Shown: positions 8,644-16,865 of the stretch, one piece after another
How positions within the stretch are numbered: position 1 is the first letter of the stretch
Layout: the number at the start of each line of letters is the position of its first letter
Assembly: GCA_045106765.1 (NCBI GenBank)
Contig: JBGCFD010000015.1
Coordinates: 1 to 64,000, forward strand
DNA length: 64,000 nucleotides
Source of the DNA: CAJQQY01 sp045106765
GTDB lineage: Bacteria > Bacteroidota > Bacteroidia > Chitinophagales > Saprospiraceae
Reading direction: 5' to 3'
The notes under the pieces: generated by a model
Told to the model about the DNA's origin: nothing
Database searches by the model: none
Seen by the model: the letters and a program-made list of their open reading frames with translations, nothing else
Made by a program: the position numbers and the translations under genes

Positions 8644-8680
8644 CAAATATAAGAATATATTTTTAGATTAGTCTAAAAAT
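8644..8680 (-). promoter_or_regulatory. mntR-type promoter with DtxR-family operator
   Basis: Read on the minus strand, TATATTTG (8644-8651) fits the TAnnTTTG -7 element. Eight bases upstream lies the palindrome ATTTTTAGA-N4-TCTAAAAAT (8659-8680), which resembles the DtxR/IdeR/MntR box TTAGGTTAGCCTAA. Its position over the -33 region suits repression by metal-loaded regulator. Confidence 0.75.
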
Positions 8681-8724
8681 TATTTTTGACAAAACTTCCA
8701 TTCACAAATTGAATGGGACAAAAA

Positions 8725-8757
8725 AATACCAGACTTTGAGTATCAAAATCTGGTATT
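8725..8757 (-). terminator. Intrinsic terminator of the five-gene membrane operon
   Basis: AATACCAGA (8725-8733) pairs with TCTGGTATT (8749-8757). Read on the minus strand, a U-run follows at once. It lies 22 bases past the stop codon of the gene at 8780. Confidence 0.8.
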
Positions 8758-8779
8758 GAATTTTTTAGCAATTTTATAT

Positions 8780-9265
8780 TTATTGAGTCATTTTTCCAAT
8801 ATTCATTTTTTCAGCTTTGATGAAATTTATCTCTCGAATATAATTCATATTATTCCAAAGCATATGATGTCCTTTTAATCTACTCGTGAACCTCATTCTT
8901 CTTTTTAAAGCATTAATTTCTGCATCGGTGGCTTTCCTTTTTTCGCCAAGTTGTCCATACAATTTGATGGCTGGATCATTTAAAAATTTCCCTTTAAAAA
9001 GTGATCTCACCCAAAATCGTTTACTACTATTTACAGCTAAAACACAAACATTTTTATTCTCCTTAGAATTTCGAGGAAGTTGAGTTGTAAATTTTTCAAA
9101 ATAAAAGCCTGTTTGGTTTTTATTGAGGAAAAGGCTTCCAATTGGAGTTACGGTTGGTTGATTTTCCGCATTGACCGAAGCAATCGAAACATGCAAACTA
9201 GAACTGAAACTTATTCGAAAATGAGTTCTAATTTTTTTCCAATTTTCAAAAATATCAATTTCCAT
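8780..9265 (-). CDS. Pyridoxamine 5'-phosphate oxidase-like FMN split-barrel protein
   Basis: The 161-residue protein shows the split-barrel pattern: HVSIASVNAENQPTVTPIG is the first strand pair that contacts FMN, followed by FYFEKFTTQLPRNSKEN and VCVLAVN. Members bind FMN, F420 or haem; the exact reaction cannot be told. It ends a five-gene operon of mainly membrane proteins, 21 bases after a haem-type cytochrome-like gene, so a redox role with that membrane protein is possible. Confidence 0.75.
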   Translation of the reverse strand: MEIDIFENWKKIRTHFRISFSSSLHVSIASVNAENQPTVTPIGSLFLNKNQTGFYFEKFTTQLPRNSKENKNVCVLAVNSSKRFWVRSLFKGKFLNDPAIKLYGQLGEKRKATDAEINALKRRMRFTSRLKGHHMLWNNMNYIREINFIKAEKMNIGKMTQ

Positions 9266-9286
9266 ATCTTATTTTATTAAAAAAAA

Positions 9287-9913
9287 TTACTTACCAATAA
9301 GGATATTGTATTCACCTGGAATATCTACTCCATTAAATTGATTCGTCAAACCATAGAAAATCAATAAGGTTAAAATCACTCCAAAAGCTAAAATAAATTT
9401 AGATTGTTGTTTGGGGGAAATTTCCAAAACAGTTTTTTTCATTTTAAAATTGTGGATTGCTGCTACGTGTCCAAAAAATGAAATTATTGCTAAACCGTAA
9501 TATGGAACAAAGAAAAAATAAAAAGGAAATGTGTTCAATCCCGCAACTCCAAAATAAAAATTAGTATCTAAATTAAATAGTAGTCTTCCTCCTAAAACTG
9601 CACTTACATGTATTATTAAAAAAAACGCCAAGTAAAGTCCTGACCAAATTTGTAGTCGATCAAAAAAAGTTGATGTTAATTTTCGCTTCGCAAAAAAAAG
9701 TTTTATCCCCGAATATATTTGAATGGCAACTGCGATGAGTAAAGTGGATTCGGCTAAAATATTTCGATAAAATAGTCGCAAGAAATTCATCAATTCTATG
9801 TGCTTTTCAATTCCAAAAACACTATAAAAATGATTGAACAAATGAAGACCGACAAAAACAGAAATCGTAATTCCTGAGAAGTAATGTAGTTTTTTAATTT
9901 TTCGATTATTCAT
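9287..9913 (-). CDS. Membrane cytochrome b-like protein (succinate dehydrogenase subunit C-like fold)
   Basis: Five to six hydrophobic helices span 208 residues. Histidines sit inside helices at 24, 28, 102, 149 and 154, and LQIWSGLYLAFFLIIH resembles the haem-binding helix of SdhC/FrdC-type cytochrome b subunits. Paired histidines in separate helices suggest a b-type haem. No succinate dehydrogenase flavoprotein or iron-sulfur gene is near, so this is not a standard complex II gene. It sits between a small membrane protein and an FMN split-barrel protein in one operon. Confidence 0.6.
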   Translation of the reverse strand: MNNRKIKKLHYFSGITISVFVGLHLFNHFYSVFGIEKHIELMNFLRLFYRNILAESTLLIAVAIQIYSGIKLFFAKRKLTSTFFDRLQIWSGLYLAFFLIIHVSAVLGGRLLFNLDTNFYFGVAGLNTFPFYFFFVPYYGLAIISFFGHVAAIHNFKMKKTVLEISPKQQSKFILAFGVILTLLIFYGLTNQFNGVDIPGEYNILIGK

Positions 9914-9942
9914 AAAATTTTATTTTTGGATATTTATTTCTT

Positions 9943-10299
9943 TTACAAATCCCAAAAACTTCTAGGTCTTCGATACACAATAAACATATCTCGCACACTC
10001 CAAAAGAAATACCATAACAATACTCCTACAACTGGAACATAGGCCCAACTTCCTACAAAATTAATCCACACAGGTAAGCTAATTCCAATGACTAAAGCTG
10101 TCCTCAAAAAATTAATTCGTTGAATATATTTGTAGGTAAAAAACAAATGCACCGCACTCGCCAATTGCCAAATACCTAAAAGAATCAGCATCGTATTGGT
10201 CCAAATTAATTGTCGATTAAAAATCCATAACAATATAAATGCACCAATCAAAATACTTTGTCCGAGGACATCTAGTTTCATTCTTGTTCTTGAAATCAT
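9943..10299 (-). CDS. Small four-helix membrane protein, member of a local paralogue group
   Basis: The 118-residue protein has about four transmembrane helices and no known domain. The segment LLGIWQLASAVHLFF matches GGWQLxS segments in the next two genes upstream in the operon, so the three look like diverged tandem paralogues. Its start overlaps the preceding stop by four bases (ATGA), showing translational coupling. It lacks the acidic C-terminal motif of the other two and ends in RPRSFWDL. Function unknown. Confidence 0.65.
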   Translation of the reverse strand: MISRTRMKLDVLGQSILIGAFILLWIFNRQLIWTNTMLILLGIWQLASAVHLFFTYKYIQRINFLRTALVIGISLPVWINFVGSWAYVPVVGVLLWYFFWSVRDMFIVYRRPRSFWDL

Positions 10300-10736
10300 A
10301 ATCTTTCTGCTATTTTAAAAATTTCTTCATTATCTAAAATATTTTCCATCGTCTCAGGCATCTCTACTATTTTTAATTTCTCTAATCCTTTTAAGGTATT
10401 TTGTGTTGTATTCAAATACCAGATAGCTATTCCAAAAGGAATCGGAATAAAAATTAAACCAATTAGAAATTCGTATATATCTCTTTGATAAGGATTTTCT
10501 AAATAAACTGACAAGAACATCAATATTAAATAAGCAATACTAAAAAATAAATACCTTATCCTAATTTGATCTCTCAAACGCCACCAAATTATACTCGCGC
10601 TTAATAATTGCCAGCCTCCTAAAATAGGTAATGTAATCATCAATGGCATCAAAAAAATTCCAGTCATAACAGCCAAACCTAATAATGCCATCTGAACAAC
10701 AACATCAATTTTTATGAACTTGATTAGATTTTCCAT
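10296..10736 (-). CDS. Small four-helix membrane protein with an acidic C-terminal motif
   Basis: This 146-residue membrane protein has the pattern ILGGWQLLSASIIWW in the first half and FGIAIWYLNTTQNTL in the last helix. It ends in a soluble tail with METMENILDNEEIF-like sequence (motif E-N-I-L-D-N-E-E-I-F). The same tail occurs in the neighbouring gene and in two small membrane proteins 44 kb away. No enzyme motif is visible. It is separated by 24 bases from the gene above and overlaps the gene below, so it is part of the same operon. Confidence 0.7.
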   Translation of the reverse strand: MENLIKFIKIDVVVQMALLGLAVMTGIFLMPLMITLPILGGWQLLSASIIWWRLRDQIRIRYLFFSIAYLILMFLSVYLENPYQRDIYEFLIGLIFIPIPFGIAIWYLNTTQNTLKGLEKLKIVEMPETMENILDNEEIFKIAERL

Positions 10737-10760
10737 GACTTTATATTTTTTGTAAAATCA

Positions 10761-11225
10761 TTAATTTTCTATTGGCTTAAAAATTTCTTCGCTGTCTAAA
10801 ACATCTTCCAAGTCATCAGGATATTTTACCACATCACCAAGTTTATTTAATTTTTCCAATGTCGAATTTGTCAATCTTAAATACCAAAATGCAATACATA
10901 AAGGAATAATTACGATAAAAGCAGAGCCTAAAAATATCTCAGTATATTTCCCAAACTTCAACGAAAGACTCCCTACCCCAGAAATCATTATTAAATAAGC
11001 AACACTCCCAAAAAAATACTTCGCTCTTAAATTGTCTTTTAAAATAATTCCCATAATAACTCCACTTCCCAACTGCCATCCTCCTAAACCAAGAAGTACA
11101 AAGCCTAAAAATATGACAGATTCTCCCGTAGAAACTAATGTACCAAATGTCAAGGATGTCGCTGCAAAAATCAATAAACCTTGAATTACTAAATCAACAT
11201 TGAGCAAAATTTTTCGAGTTTTCAT
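10761..11225 (-). CDS. Small four-helix membrane protein, first gene of a five-gene operon
   Basis: The 154-residue protein is a paralogue of the next gene: GLGGWQLGSGVIMG, YFFGSVAYLI and a C-terminal LEDVLDSEEIF tail all have counterparts there. About four transmembrane helices are predicted by eye, with the tail probably in the cytoplasm. Upstream lie a TAnnTTTG -7 element and a 12-bp perfect palindrome. Function unknown; the conserved acidic tail suggests a docking site for a soluble partner. Confidence 0.7.
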   Translation of the reverse strand: MKTRKILLNVDLVIQGLLIFAATSLTFGTLVSTGESVIFLGFVLLGLGGWQLGSGVIMGIILKDNLRAKYFFGSVAYLIMISGVGSLSLKFGKYTEIFLGSAFIVIIPLCIAFWYLRLTNSTLEKLNKLGDVVKYPDDLEDVLDSEEIFKPIEN

Positions 11226-11246
11226 TTTCTTTTTATTTAGTTAATT

Positions 11247-11294
11247 CAAAGATATATACAATTTCCTAAACTTTCAATAAAAATTGAAAGTTTA
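11247..11294 (-). promoter_or_regulatory. Promoter and palindrome upstream of the membrane-protein operon
   Basis: On the minus strand TATCTTTG (11247-11254) fits the -7 element. Behind it stands a perfect 12-bp inverted repeat with a four-base loop (11267-11278 and 11283-11294, core CTTTCAAT-AAAA-ATTGAAAG). Nearly the same palindrome occurs at 24861-24890, also in a divergent intergenic region. Confidence 0.6.
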
Positions 11295-11366
11295 TTTATT
11301 TTTTAGATTAATCAACCTTGGAAGTCTTTATTTGTTATACTTTTACAAAAAATAAAATCAACGACC

Positions 11367-11945
11367 ATGAGTAAAATATTACCTGAGCAAGTCAACGAAT
11401 TAATCAAAAAGCGACGTTCTATTTTTCCAAAATCTTATATTCAAAAACCGATTCCAAAAGAAATCATTGAACAGATTTTGGAAAATGCTAATTGGGCACC
11501 TACGCATAAATTGACGGAACCTTGGCGATTTAAAATTTTTCGCAACGATGCTTTGGAGCAATTGGGAATCAAACTTTCGGAAGTTTATAAAGCAAATACT
11601 TCTGCGGAAAAATTTTCAGAGATGAAATTTAAGAAAACTCAAAAAAAGGCTTTGCAAAGTGATACGATGATTGCGATTTGTATGCAACGTGATCCTAAAG
11701 AAAGTATTCCTGAGTGGGAAGAAATTGCTTCCGTTGGTGCTGCTGTACAAAATATGTACTTGACTTGCGCGGCTTATAATATTGGATGCTATTGGAGTTC
11801 ACCTGGAACGATTAAATATTTGAATGAATATTTAGGGCTGAAAGATGGAGAGAGATGCTTAGGATTTTTGTACATGGGTTATCATGAAATGCCTGAAATC
11901 AAAGGAATGCGAAGATCGATTGCAGAAAAAATTGAGTGGAAGTAG
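11367..11945 (+). CDS. Nitroreductase family oxidoreductase
   Basis: The 192-residue protein has the FMN-binding nitroreductase signatures: KKRRSIFPKSY at the N-terminus (arginines contacting the FMN phosphate), ANWAPTHKLTEPWRF, and GAAVQNMYLTCAAYNIGCYW for the helix over the flavin. The length and the THKLTEPWRF variant fit the small YdjA-type branch. Such enzymes use NAD(P)H to reduce nitroaromatics or quinones; the natural substrate is not evident. It is a single-gene unit, divergent from the membrane operon. Confidence 0.9.
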   Translation: MSKILPEQVNELIKKRRSIFPKSYIQKPIPKEIIEQILENANWAPTHKLTEPWRFKIFRNDALEQLGIKLSEVYKANTSAEKFSEMKFKKTQKKALQSDTMIAICMQRDPKESIPEWEEIASVGAAVQNMYLTCAAYNIGCYWSSPGTIKYLNEYLGLKDGERCLGFLYMGYHEMPEIKGMRRSIAEKIEWK

Positions 11946-11948
11946 TCG

Positions 11949-12028
11949 CACATAGCCGTCTGCTTCAGCAGATCTGAAAAATCTCCATCATGGATTTTTT
12001 TAGGCCTGCTAAAGCAGACGACCACGTA
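11949..12028. repeat. Family A palindromic repeat, copy A2
   Basis: The left arm near 11950-11975 (CATAGCCGTCTGCTTCAGC) and the right arm at 12001-12028 (CTGCTAAAGCAGACGACCAC) pair around a shorter centre than in A1. It starts four bases after the nitroreductase stop codon. Confidence 0.85.
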
Positions 12029-12032
12029 CTTA

Positions 12033-12070
12033 AAAAAAGCCTGTTCTGAAAATTCAGAACAGGCTTTTAA
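12033..12070. terminator. Bidirectional intrinsic terminator
   Basis: AAAAGCCTGTTCTGAA and TTCAGAACAGGCTTTT form a 16-bp stem with a two-base loop, A-rich before and T-rich after. It separates the convergent nitroreductase and M56 peptidase genes and follows directly on repeat A2. Confidence 0.85.
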
Positions 12071-12095
12071 AATTAACTAATCAAATAAAAAGGTA

Positions 12096-14654
12096 TTATT
12101 GTAAAATAACTTTTTCTCTATAAGTTTTTCCATCTTGTTGGAAAGTCACAAAGAAGATTCCTTTCGCTTCTTTTGATAAATCAACATTCTTCAACGAACT
12201 TCTTCCGCCAGCTACTTTTTTCTCAAAAACTCTTTTTCCATTAATATCAAAAATGGAAATCGTCATCGGTTTGTCTTCACTTCCATATTCTATATTGATG
12301 ATTCCATTGGAAGGATTTGGAGAAATCTTCACGTAGGTTAATTTAAGATCTTGTTGTTTAACCTCCTCCTTTTTAATATTTTTTAAATTAAATTTTTCCG
12401 CATATTTTTTAGTGATGACTTCAACAACTCCATCTTTTCCTTTATCTCCATATTTCTCATTTGCTTTATCTCCTTTCGAAACATTGATCGTTGCAATGTC
12501 ATCTGGATTAAGATCTTCAACAGTTTTTGCATCTACAACTTTTCCATCCAATACATATAAAGGGTTTTTATGTTTTACGTGAAAATTCATTTCGCCAATA
12601 TTCGTTTTTTTATCTGGGTCAACTTGCTTTGACGTTTTCATCTTCTTTAAAGTAACTTCAACTACTCCATTTTTTCCTTTGTTACCATATTTTTCAATTG
12701 CCTTTTCCCCTTTCAATACAAAGATGGTTTTAATCTCATCTGGTTTCAATTCTCCTTCAATCGACTTATCAAATTCTTTTCCATCCACTATAAAAAGCGG
12801 TTTCATATCTGAAGTGATTTTGATACTTTCATCATCAATCTTTACGGTCGAGTTCTCAGCAGATTCAGGTTCAGCCAATTTAAATGAGACAGGTAAAACA
12901 TAATTCACTTTCACCGCCTTTCCTTTCTGTTTTCCAGGAACAAAATTAGGCATCGAATTGACGACTCTTTGTGCTTCCTCCCCAGTACCTTCGCCCGGAT
13001 TACGTAATATTTTTGCGTCAGTAATCGAACCATCTTTTTGAACGGTAAATTTAATAATTGCTCGCCCTTGAATTTTCGCATCACGTGCTGCTTTTGGATA
13101 TTTAATATTGCTATAAATATAATTTAACATTGTCTGCTCTGCACATTTTTTCTGTTCTTGCTGGCTGTCCATTTTTTCACAATCAGCATTTTGAAAGCGA
13201 GGCATTTCTTCTACGACTTTGTACACTTTATCATCCGTAGGTTGATTAGATTTTGGAGAAAAACCAACAACTGTTATTTCCTCAGTCGCATTAGCTGCTT
13301 TTTCTATTTTTATTTTTTCTACAGTTGGCTTAGGAGTATCCTTGGTATCACCTTCTAATTTAAAGCTCACCGGTATCAACATTTCAACATCAACTGCTTC
13401 CCCATCTTTAGTTCCAGGAATCATTTTTGGAAGTGATTTGATTACTTTCAATGCAGCGTCACCACAACCTCCGCCAATCTCTCTTTCGACTCTTGCATTG
13501 GCAACTGTTCCGTCTTTTTGGACAACATATTTAACAATAACTTTTCCTTGGATATCTGCTTTACGAGCTTCTGCTGGATATTTAATTTGAGTATAAATAA
13601 ATGTCAGTAATTTATTTTGTGCGCATTTATCTCGTTTTTCAATTTCAGTAATTTCTTCGCAACCTGGGAAGCGGGGCATTTCGTCGACGTCTTCACTTAA
13701 GAATTTTTCAACATTTTCAATAGAGTTGAGATTTTCGAAATCACTAATCTCAATATTTTCAGTAGATATATTTTCATTATTCGCAATCGCTTCTTTTTTC
13801 GAAAAAGCAATTAATAACAATAAAATTACGGGTAATGCAAAAAGGTATTTTACGATTGCCTCTTTGCGAGATTTACTTCTGGTCATCATAACGATTCTCT
13901 GTTTTAATTGTGAATGAAAAAAATGATTTGCCAGCGCAATCTGCAGCCCGGACTGCGATTGTCTGAGTAATAAATGTCCATATTTTTTGGTCGGCGTAGT
14001 CTGCAGAACTACGGCATCCGCCAAATATTCATGAACAGTTTTTAAAGATTTTTTATAAAAGTACACCATTGGACTAACCCAAAAAATGATGCTAAAAATT
14101 TCTAATAAAATGACATCTATCGAATGCCAACCTTTGACGTGAGCGATTTCGTGCGTGACGATTTTTTGTCCATCGACATCATTCATTTCCAAGTCTTTGC
14201 TCCAAAACATATATTTAAAAAATGAGAATGGAAGGTGTGGTTCGTTGGTCAAAACCAAAGTGTGGTTTTCTTTTTTGATAATTTCTGACCGGCGATACAA
14301 AGTATATATCTTTCCTATTCCAATAAAGAACCGAATACTAAAAACAACTACACCTATAATATACAATCCCCAAAATAGTTTATTCCAATTCAAAAAATCA
14401 TTTACAACTACCTCATTTACAGCACTTTGCACATAAAAAGAACCATCACTAATCGGTTGAAAATAAACCACTACAGGGTTATCTTCTTGAAAAATGGGTA
14501 AAAATTCTAACAATGGAATTCCTGCTCCCAATAATAATGTGCCTAACAGATACCAACGATTCGTTTTAAAAAAAGTCTCTTTGCTCAAAAATTTTGAGTA
14601 GACTAAATAGAATACAAACCAACAAATTGTAACTTTTAAAAAATATAAAAACAT
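12096..14654 (-). CDS. BlaR1-like M56 peptidase with two TonB-C domains, two plug-like repeats and a T9SS sorting domain
   Basis: The N-terminal part has four membrane helices and the M56 zinc site HEIAH (168-172) with Glu209 in HEYLADA as third ligand, as in the BlaR1/MecR1 sensor proteases. After a last helix near 267-290 come two TonB C-terminal domains (about 355-435 and 520-610, each with IKYPxxAR and VxxxxVQKDG), then two short plug-like repeats containing VDGK and EKYGxKGKxGVVEV (about 645-690 and 715-765). The final 75 residues look like a T9SS type A sorting domain (ISPNPSNGIINIEYG, ISIFDINGKRVFEK, GIFFVTF). A BlaI-type repressor gene lies directly upstream, so the pair is a BlaI/BlaR1-like signalling unit. 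The sorting domain on an inner-membrane protein is hard to explain. Confidence 0.88.
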   Translation of the reverse strand: MFLYFLKVTICWFVFYLVYSKFLSKETFFKTNRWYLLGTLLLGAGIPLLEFLPIFQEDNPVVVYFQPISDGSFYVQSAVNEVVVNDFLNWNKLFWGLYIIGVVVFSIRFFIGIGKIYTLYRRSEIIKKENHTLVLTNEPHLPFSFFKYMFWSKDLEMNDVDGQKIVTHEIAHVKGWHSIDVILLEIFSIIFWVSPMVYFYKKSLKTVHEYLADAVVLQTTPTKKYGHLLLRQSQSGLQIALANHFFHSQLKQRIVMMTRSKSRKEAIVKYLFALPVILLLLIAFSKKEAIANNENISTENIEISDFENLNSIENVEKFLSEDVDEMPRFPGCEEITEIEKRDKCAQNKLLTFIYTQIKYPAEARKADIQGKVIVKYVVQKDGTVANARVEREIGGGCGDAALKVIKSLPKMIPGTKDGEAVDVEMLIPVSFKLEGDTKDTPKPTVEKIKIEKAANATEEITVVGFSPKSNQPTDDKVYKVVEEMPRFQNADCEKMDSQQEQKKCAEQTMLNYIYSNIKYPKAARDAKIQGRAIIKFTVQKDGSITDAKILRNPGEGTGEEAQRVVNSMPNFVPGKQKGKAVKVNYVLPVSFKLAEPESAENSTVKIDDESIKITSDMKPLFIVDGKEFDKSIEGELKPDEIKTIFVLKGEKAIEKYGNKGKNGVVEVTLKKMKTSKQVDPDKKTNIGEMNFHVKHKNPLYVLDGKVVDAKTVEDLNPDDIATINVSKGDKANEKYGDKGKDGVVEVITKKYAEKFNLKNIKKEEVKQQDLKLTYVKISPNPSNGIINIEYGSEDKPMTISIFDINGKRVFEKKVAGGRSSLKNVDLSKEAKGIFFVTFQQDGKTYREKVILQ

Positions 14655-14698
14655 AATTTTCTTTTTTCTAAAAAATGTAAATACATTGTTATCAAACT

Positions 14699-15058
14699 CT
14701 ATTTTTCATCTGAAAGTTTGTCCAATAGCTCTCCCAATTCTTTCACATCAACATCATTTTCTTTGACCAAAAAAGAAACTAATTGATCCATCGAACCTTC
14801 AAAATAATCACTCGCAATTTTTTTCAAAGTAAATTTACTGTAATCATCCTTCTCTATAATTGGAAAATATTCATATGTTCGACCATAGGCTTTATGATCC
14901 AAGAATTCTTTTTTTTCCAAAATTCTAACGATAGAAGAAATAGAACTATGAGGTGGTTTGGGATCTCCTAGATCATTTAAAATATCACTCACCGTGCAGC
15001 GCTCCAATCGCCAAATGATTTGCATAATTTCTTCCTCTACTTTCGTTAATCTTTTCAT
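14699..15058 (-). CDS. BlaI/MecI/CopY-family transcriptional repressor
   Basis: The 119-residue winged-helix protein matches the family throughout: LTKVEEEIMQIIW, CTVSDIL, SISSIVRILEKKEFLDHKAYGRTYEYFP and a helical dimerisation tail. Repressors of this family are cleaved when the partner M56 protease senses a signal. It lies 44 bases before the M56 gene and is probably cotranscribed with it. A short palindrome GAAAT-N4-ATTTC (15063-15076), four bases before its start codon, may be its operator. The regulated genes probably include itself; any link to beta-lactams is unproven here. Confidence 0.9.
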   Translation of the reverse strand: MKRLTKVEEEIMQIIWRLERCTVSDILNDLGDPKPPHSSISSIVRILEKKEFLDHKAYGRTYEYFPIIEKDDYSKFTLKKIASDYFEGSMDQLVSFLVKENDVDVKELGELLDKLSDEK

Positions 15059-15418
15059 AATTGAAATTTATATTTCGATTTAATTTTTTTAAATGATAAT
15101 AGCCTATAGGAACAGGTTTAGGCGGATGAACACAGATCTTTTCCTCGCTATTGAACTACTCCGCAGTAAGCTGTCGGAGAATCAAAAAAACAGTTTTATA
15201 AATACCAAAATAGAATTTCACCACATAGACACATAGAAAACATAGTATTTTATCTATGTGTCTATGTGGTGAAAAAATTCTGTCGTGGTTTTTTATTTTT
15301 TCACTTATGAGAAACTCTTGCTGCTTTTGCACCCTATGCAAGCATCGGGGAATTCTTTTGATTAAAAAATAAAATCCTAATAATTCCACAACAACTCAAA
15401 ATCTTCCTCAATCTAAAT
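15059..15418. other. Intergenic region carrying a family C repeat
   Basis: This 360-base gap holds the short palindrome before the blaI-type gene (15063-15076) and the family C repeat (15211-15281). It also holds a flank ACTTATGAGA near 15302 that recurs beside the other family C copy at 26537. A 77-codon open frame on the minus strand runs through the repeat and is not a believable gene. Confidence 0.6.
15211..15281. repeat. Family C palindromic repeat, copy 1
   Basis: AGAATTTCACCACATAGACA and CTATGTGGTGAAAAAATTCT form a stem of about 27 bp; the unit ACATAG also repeats directly within each arm. A second copy is at 26452-26512. Confidence 0.85.
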
Positions 15419-16624
15419 TCATCGTTCCTTTTTAGTGGACAAGGGTTTAGTTTTCGTTTTGCTTTGATGAATCACCCCATTCAAATATTGAATCCTCAAT
15501 CTCACATACTCTCGATATTGCTTATGCTTCGTTTCATAATATTGTCGATAATACCGCCTGGCAATTTTCTTATCTCGATAATAATTATCACAATCTCTTG
15601 CCAAAAAATATAAATACACCTCTTCGTCTGGCGAATATTCTATTGCTTTTTTCCAAGCAGCGATAGCCTCTTTTCGTTTATTTTGTTCATCCAATAAGAG
15701 AGCTAAATTTTTAAAATAGACACCAACATTTTCACTAATTCCTTTTTCAATGGCAGCTTGATATTCTATTTCACTCTGTTCCAAATTTCCCAATCCTTTG
15801 TAAGCCAATGCTAATTGATAATGTGTCAATTCAGAATTCTCTCTCTTTCGAACAATCTCATTGAGATGATAAATACAGGAATCAAATTGTTCCAAATGCA
15901 AGTAAGCAGCACCAATCATTTTTTGATAATATTGAGAAGTATCTCTTAGTGACATCGCATGAGAAATAGTCAATACGACATTCTCATACTCTTTTTTAAA
16001 ATGTAAGATGTCTGATTTCGTGTACAATAATTTCAAGTTATCAGGAGCCAATTTTAAACCTTTACTAATTATTCCTTCCGCTACAGGTGCTTGTCTAATT
16101 TGTAAAAGTAGAGAACTCAATTCATTAATCACCACCAAATCTTTTTCATTCAAATCATGTGCTTGACTAAAATAGGCAATCGCTCGAATTGGATCTTTTA
16201 ATCGCATACTCATAAATGCATTCTGCCGAAAATAATAACTATTGGTTGAATCAATCGTCAATAATTCCTGATAACAATCACTCGCTTTTGAATAATTTAA
16301 TTCCTTCTCGTAAATCGCTCCCAAATTGCTCCATGCATTTACATTCGTTGAATCTTTTTTCAACAAAGAATTATAGCTAAATTTCGCCTCTTTAAAATCG
16401 CCAAGCTTCATGTAGCAAAAAGCGAGTTTTTGTAAATACTCTTTGTTATTCGTTTTTACTCGATGGCATTCATAAAAATAGTCAAGTGCCTTTTGATATT
16501 GATAATTATTCAGCGCTTGTACTCCTAACGCATATTGTTCTTTAATATCAATCTTATTCGCCATTTGTGCATTAACAAAGACGCAACTACTCAAAAATAT
16601 TGCAAAAAGCAAGGTAAATTTCAT
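15419..16624 (-). CDS. Exported tetratricopeptide-repeat protein
   Basis: A signal peptide (residues 1-19, ending VNAQ) leads into about nine TPR units, for example ALNNYQYQKALDYFYECH, AWSNLGAIYEKELNYSKA and YQLALAYKGLGNLEQSEIEY. TPR arrays hold protein partners; a periplasmic or outer-membrane assembly role is likely but unspecified. The last 50 residues are very basic (YYRQYYETKHKQYREYVR). The gene stands alone and has one of the clearest promoters in the window just upstream. Confidence 0.8.
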   Translation of the reverse strand: MKFTLLFAIFLSSCVFVNAQMANKIDIKEQYALGVQALNNYQYQKALDYFYECHRVKTNNKEYLQKLAFCYMKLGDFKEAKFSYNSLLKKDSTNVNAWSNLGAIYEKELNYSKASDCYQELLTIDSTNSYYFRQNAFMSMRLKDPIRAIAYFSQAHDLNEKDLVVINELSSLLLQIRQAPVAEGIISKGLKLAPDNLKLLYTKSDILHFKKEYENVVLTISHAMSLRDTSQYYQKMIGAAYLHLEQFDSCIYHLNEIVRKRENSELTHYQLALAYKGLGNLEQSEIEYQAAIEKGISENVGVYFKNLALLLDEQNKRKEAIAAWKKAIEYSPDEEVYLYFLARDCDNYYRDKKIARRYYRQYYETKHKQYREYVRLRIQYLNGVIHQSKTKTKPLSTKKER

Positions 16625-16644
16625 AGCGGTATTTTAGCTTAATT

Positions 16645-16675
16645 CAAAGATAAAACGAATATTTTAGTTTTACAA
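16645..16675 (-). promoter_or_regulatory. Complete Bacteroidota-type promoter for the TPR gene
   Basis: On the minus strand TTG (16673-16675) is followed by 20 bases and then TATCTTTG (16645-16652). This fits the TTG-N19-21-TAnnTTTG pattern known for this phylum. The start codon is 21 bases further on. Confidence 0.7.
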
Positions 16676-16865
16676 CTAATTTTAAAGTTTAATAACTTAA
16701 AAATACGTTTCACTTTTTAAAAACAACCTCAAACCCTTGTACAATAAGGATTTTGAGCAAACGTTAAATCTACATCTAAATAGATGTTTATTCTTTTGAA
16801 TCCTTCAAAAAAACCAGTCGTATAACATTTTATATAAAAAATTGCTCTGACTCAAAACGAAAAAT

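Noticed and set aside
13158..14436. Several plus-strand open frames of 60-95 codons across the M56 gene
   Set aside because: They lie antisense to conserved TonB and peptidase domains and show no protein character of their own.
14675..14686. BlaI box between the blaI-type and M56 genes
   Set aside because: ATGTA-AA-TACAT is an inverted repeat, but its half-sites point the opposite way from the TACA-N2-TGTA consensus.
15156..15389. A 77-codon open frame on the minus strand
   Set aside because: It runs through the family C palindrome, has no start context and its translation is simply the repeat.
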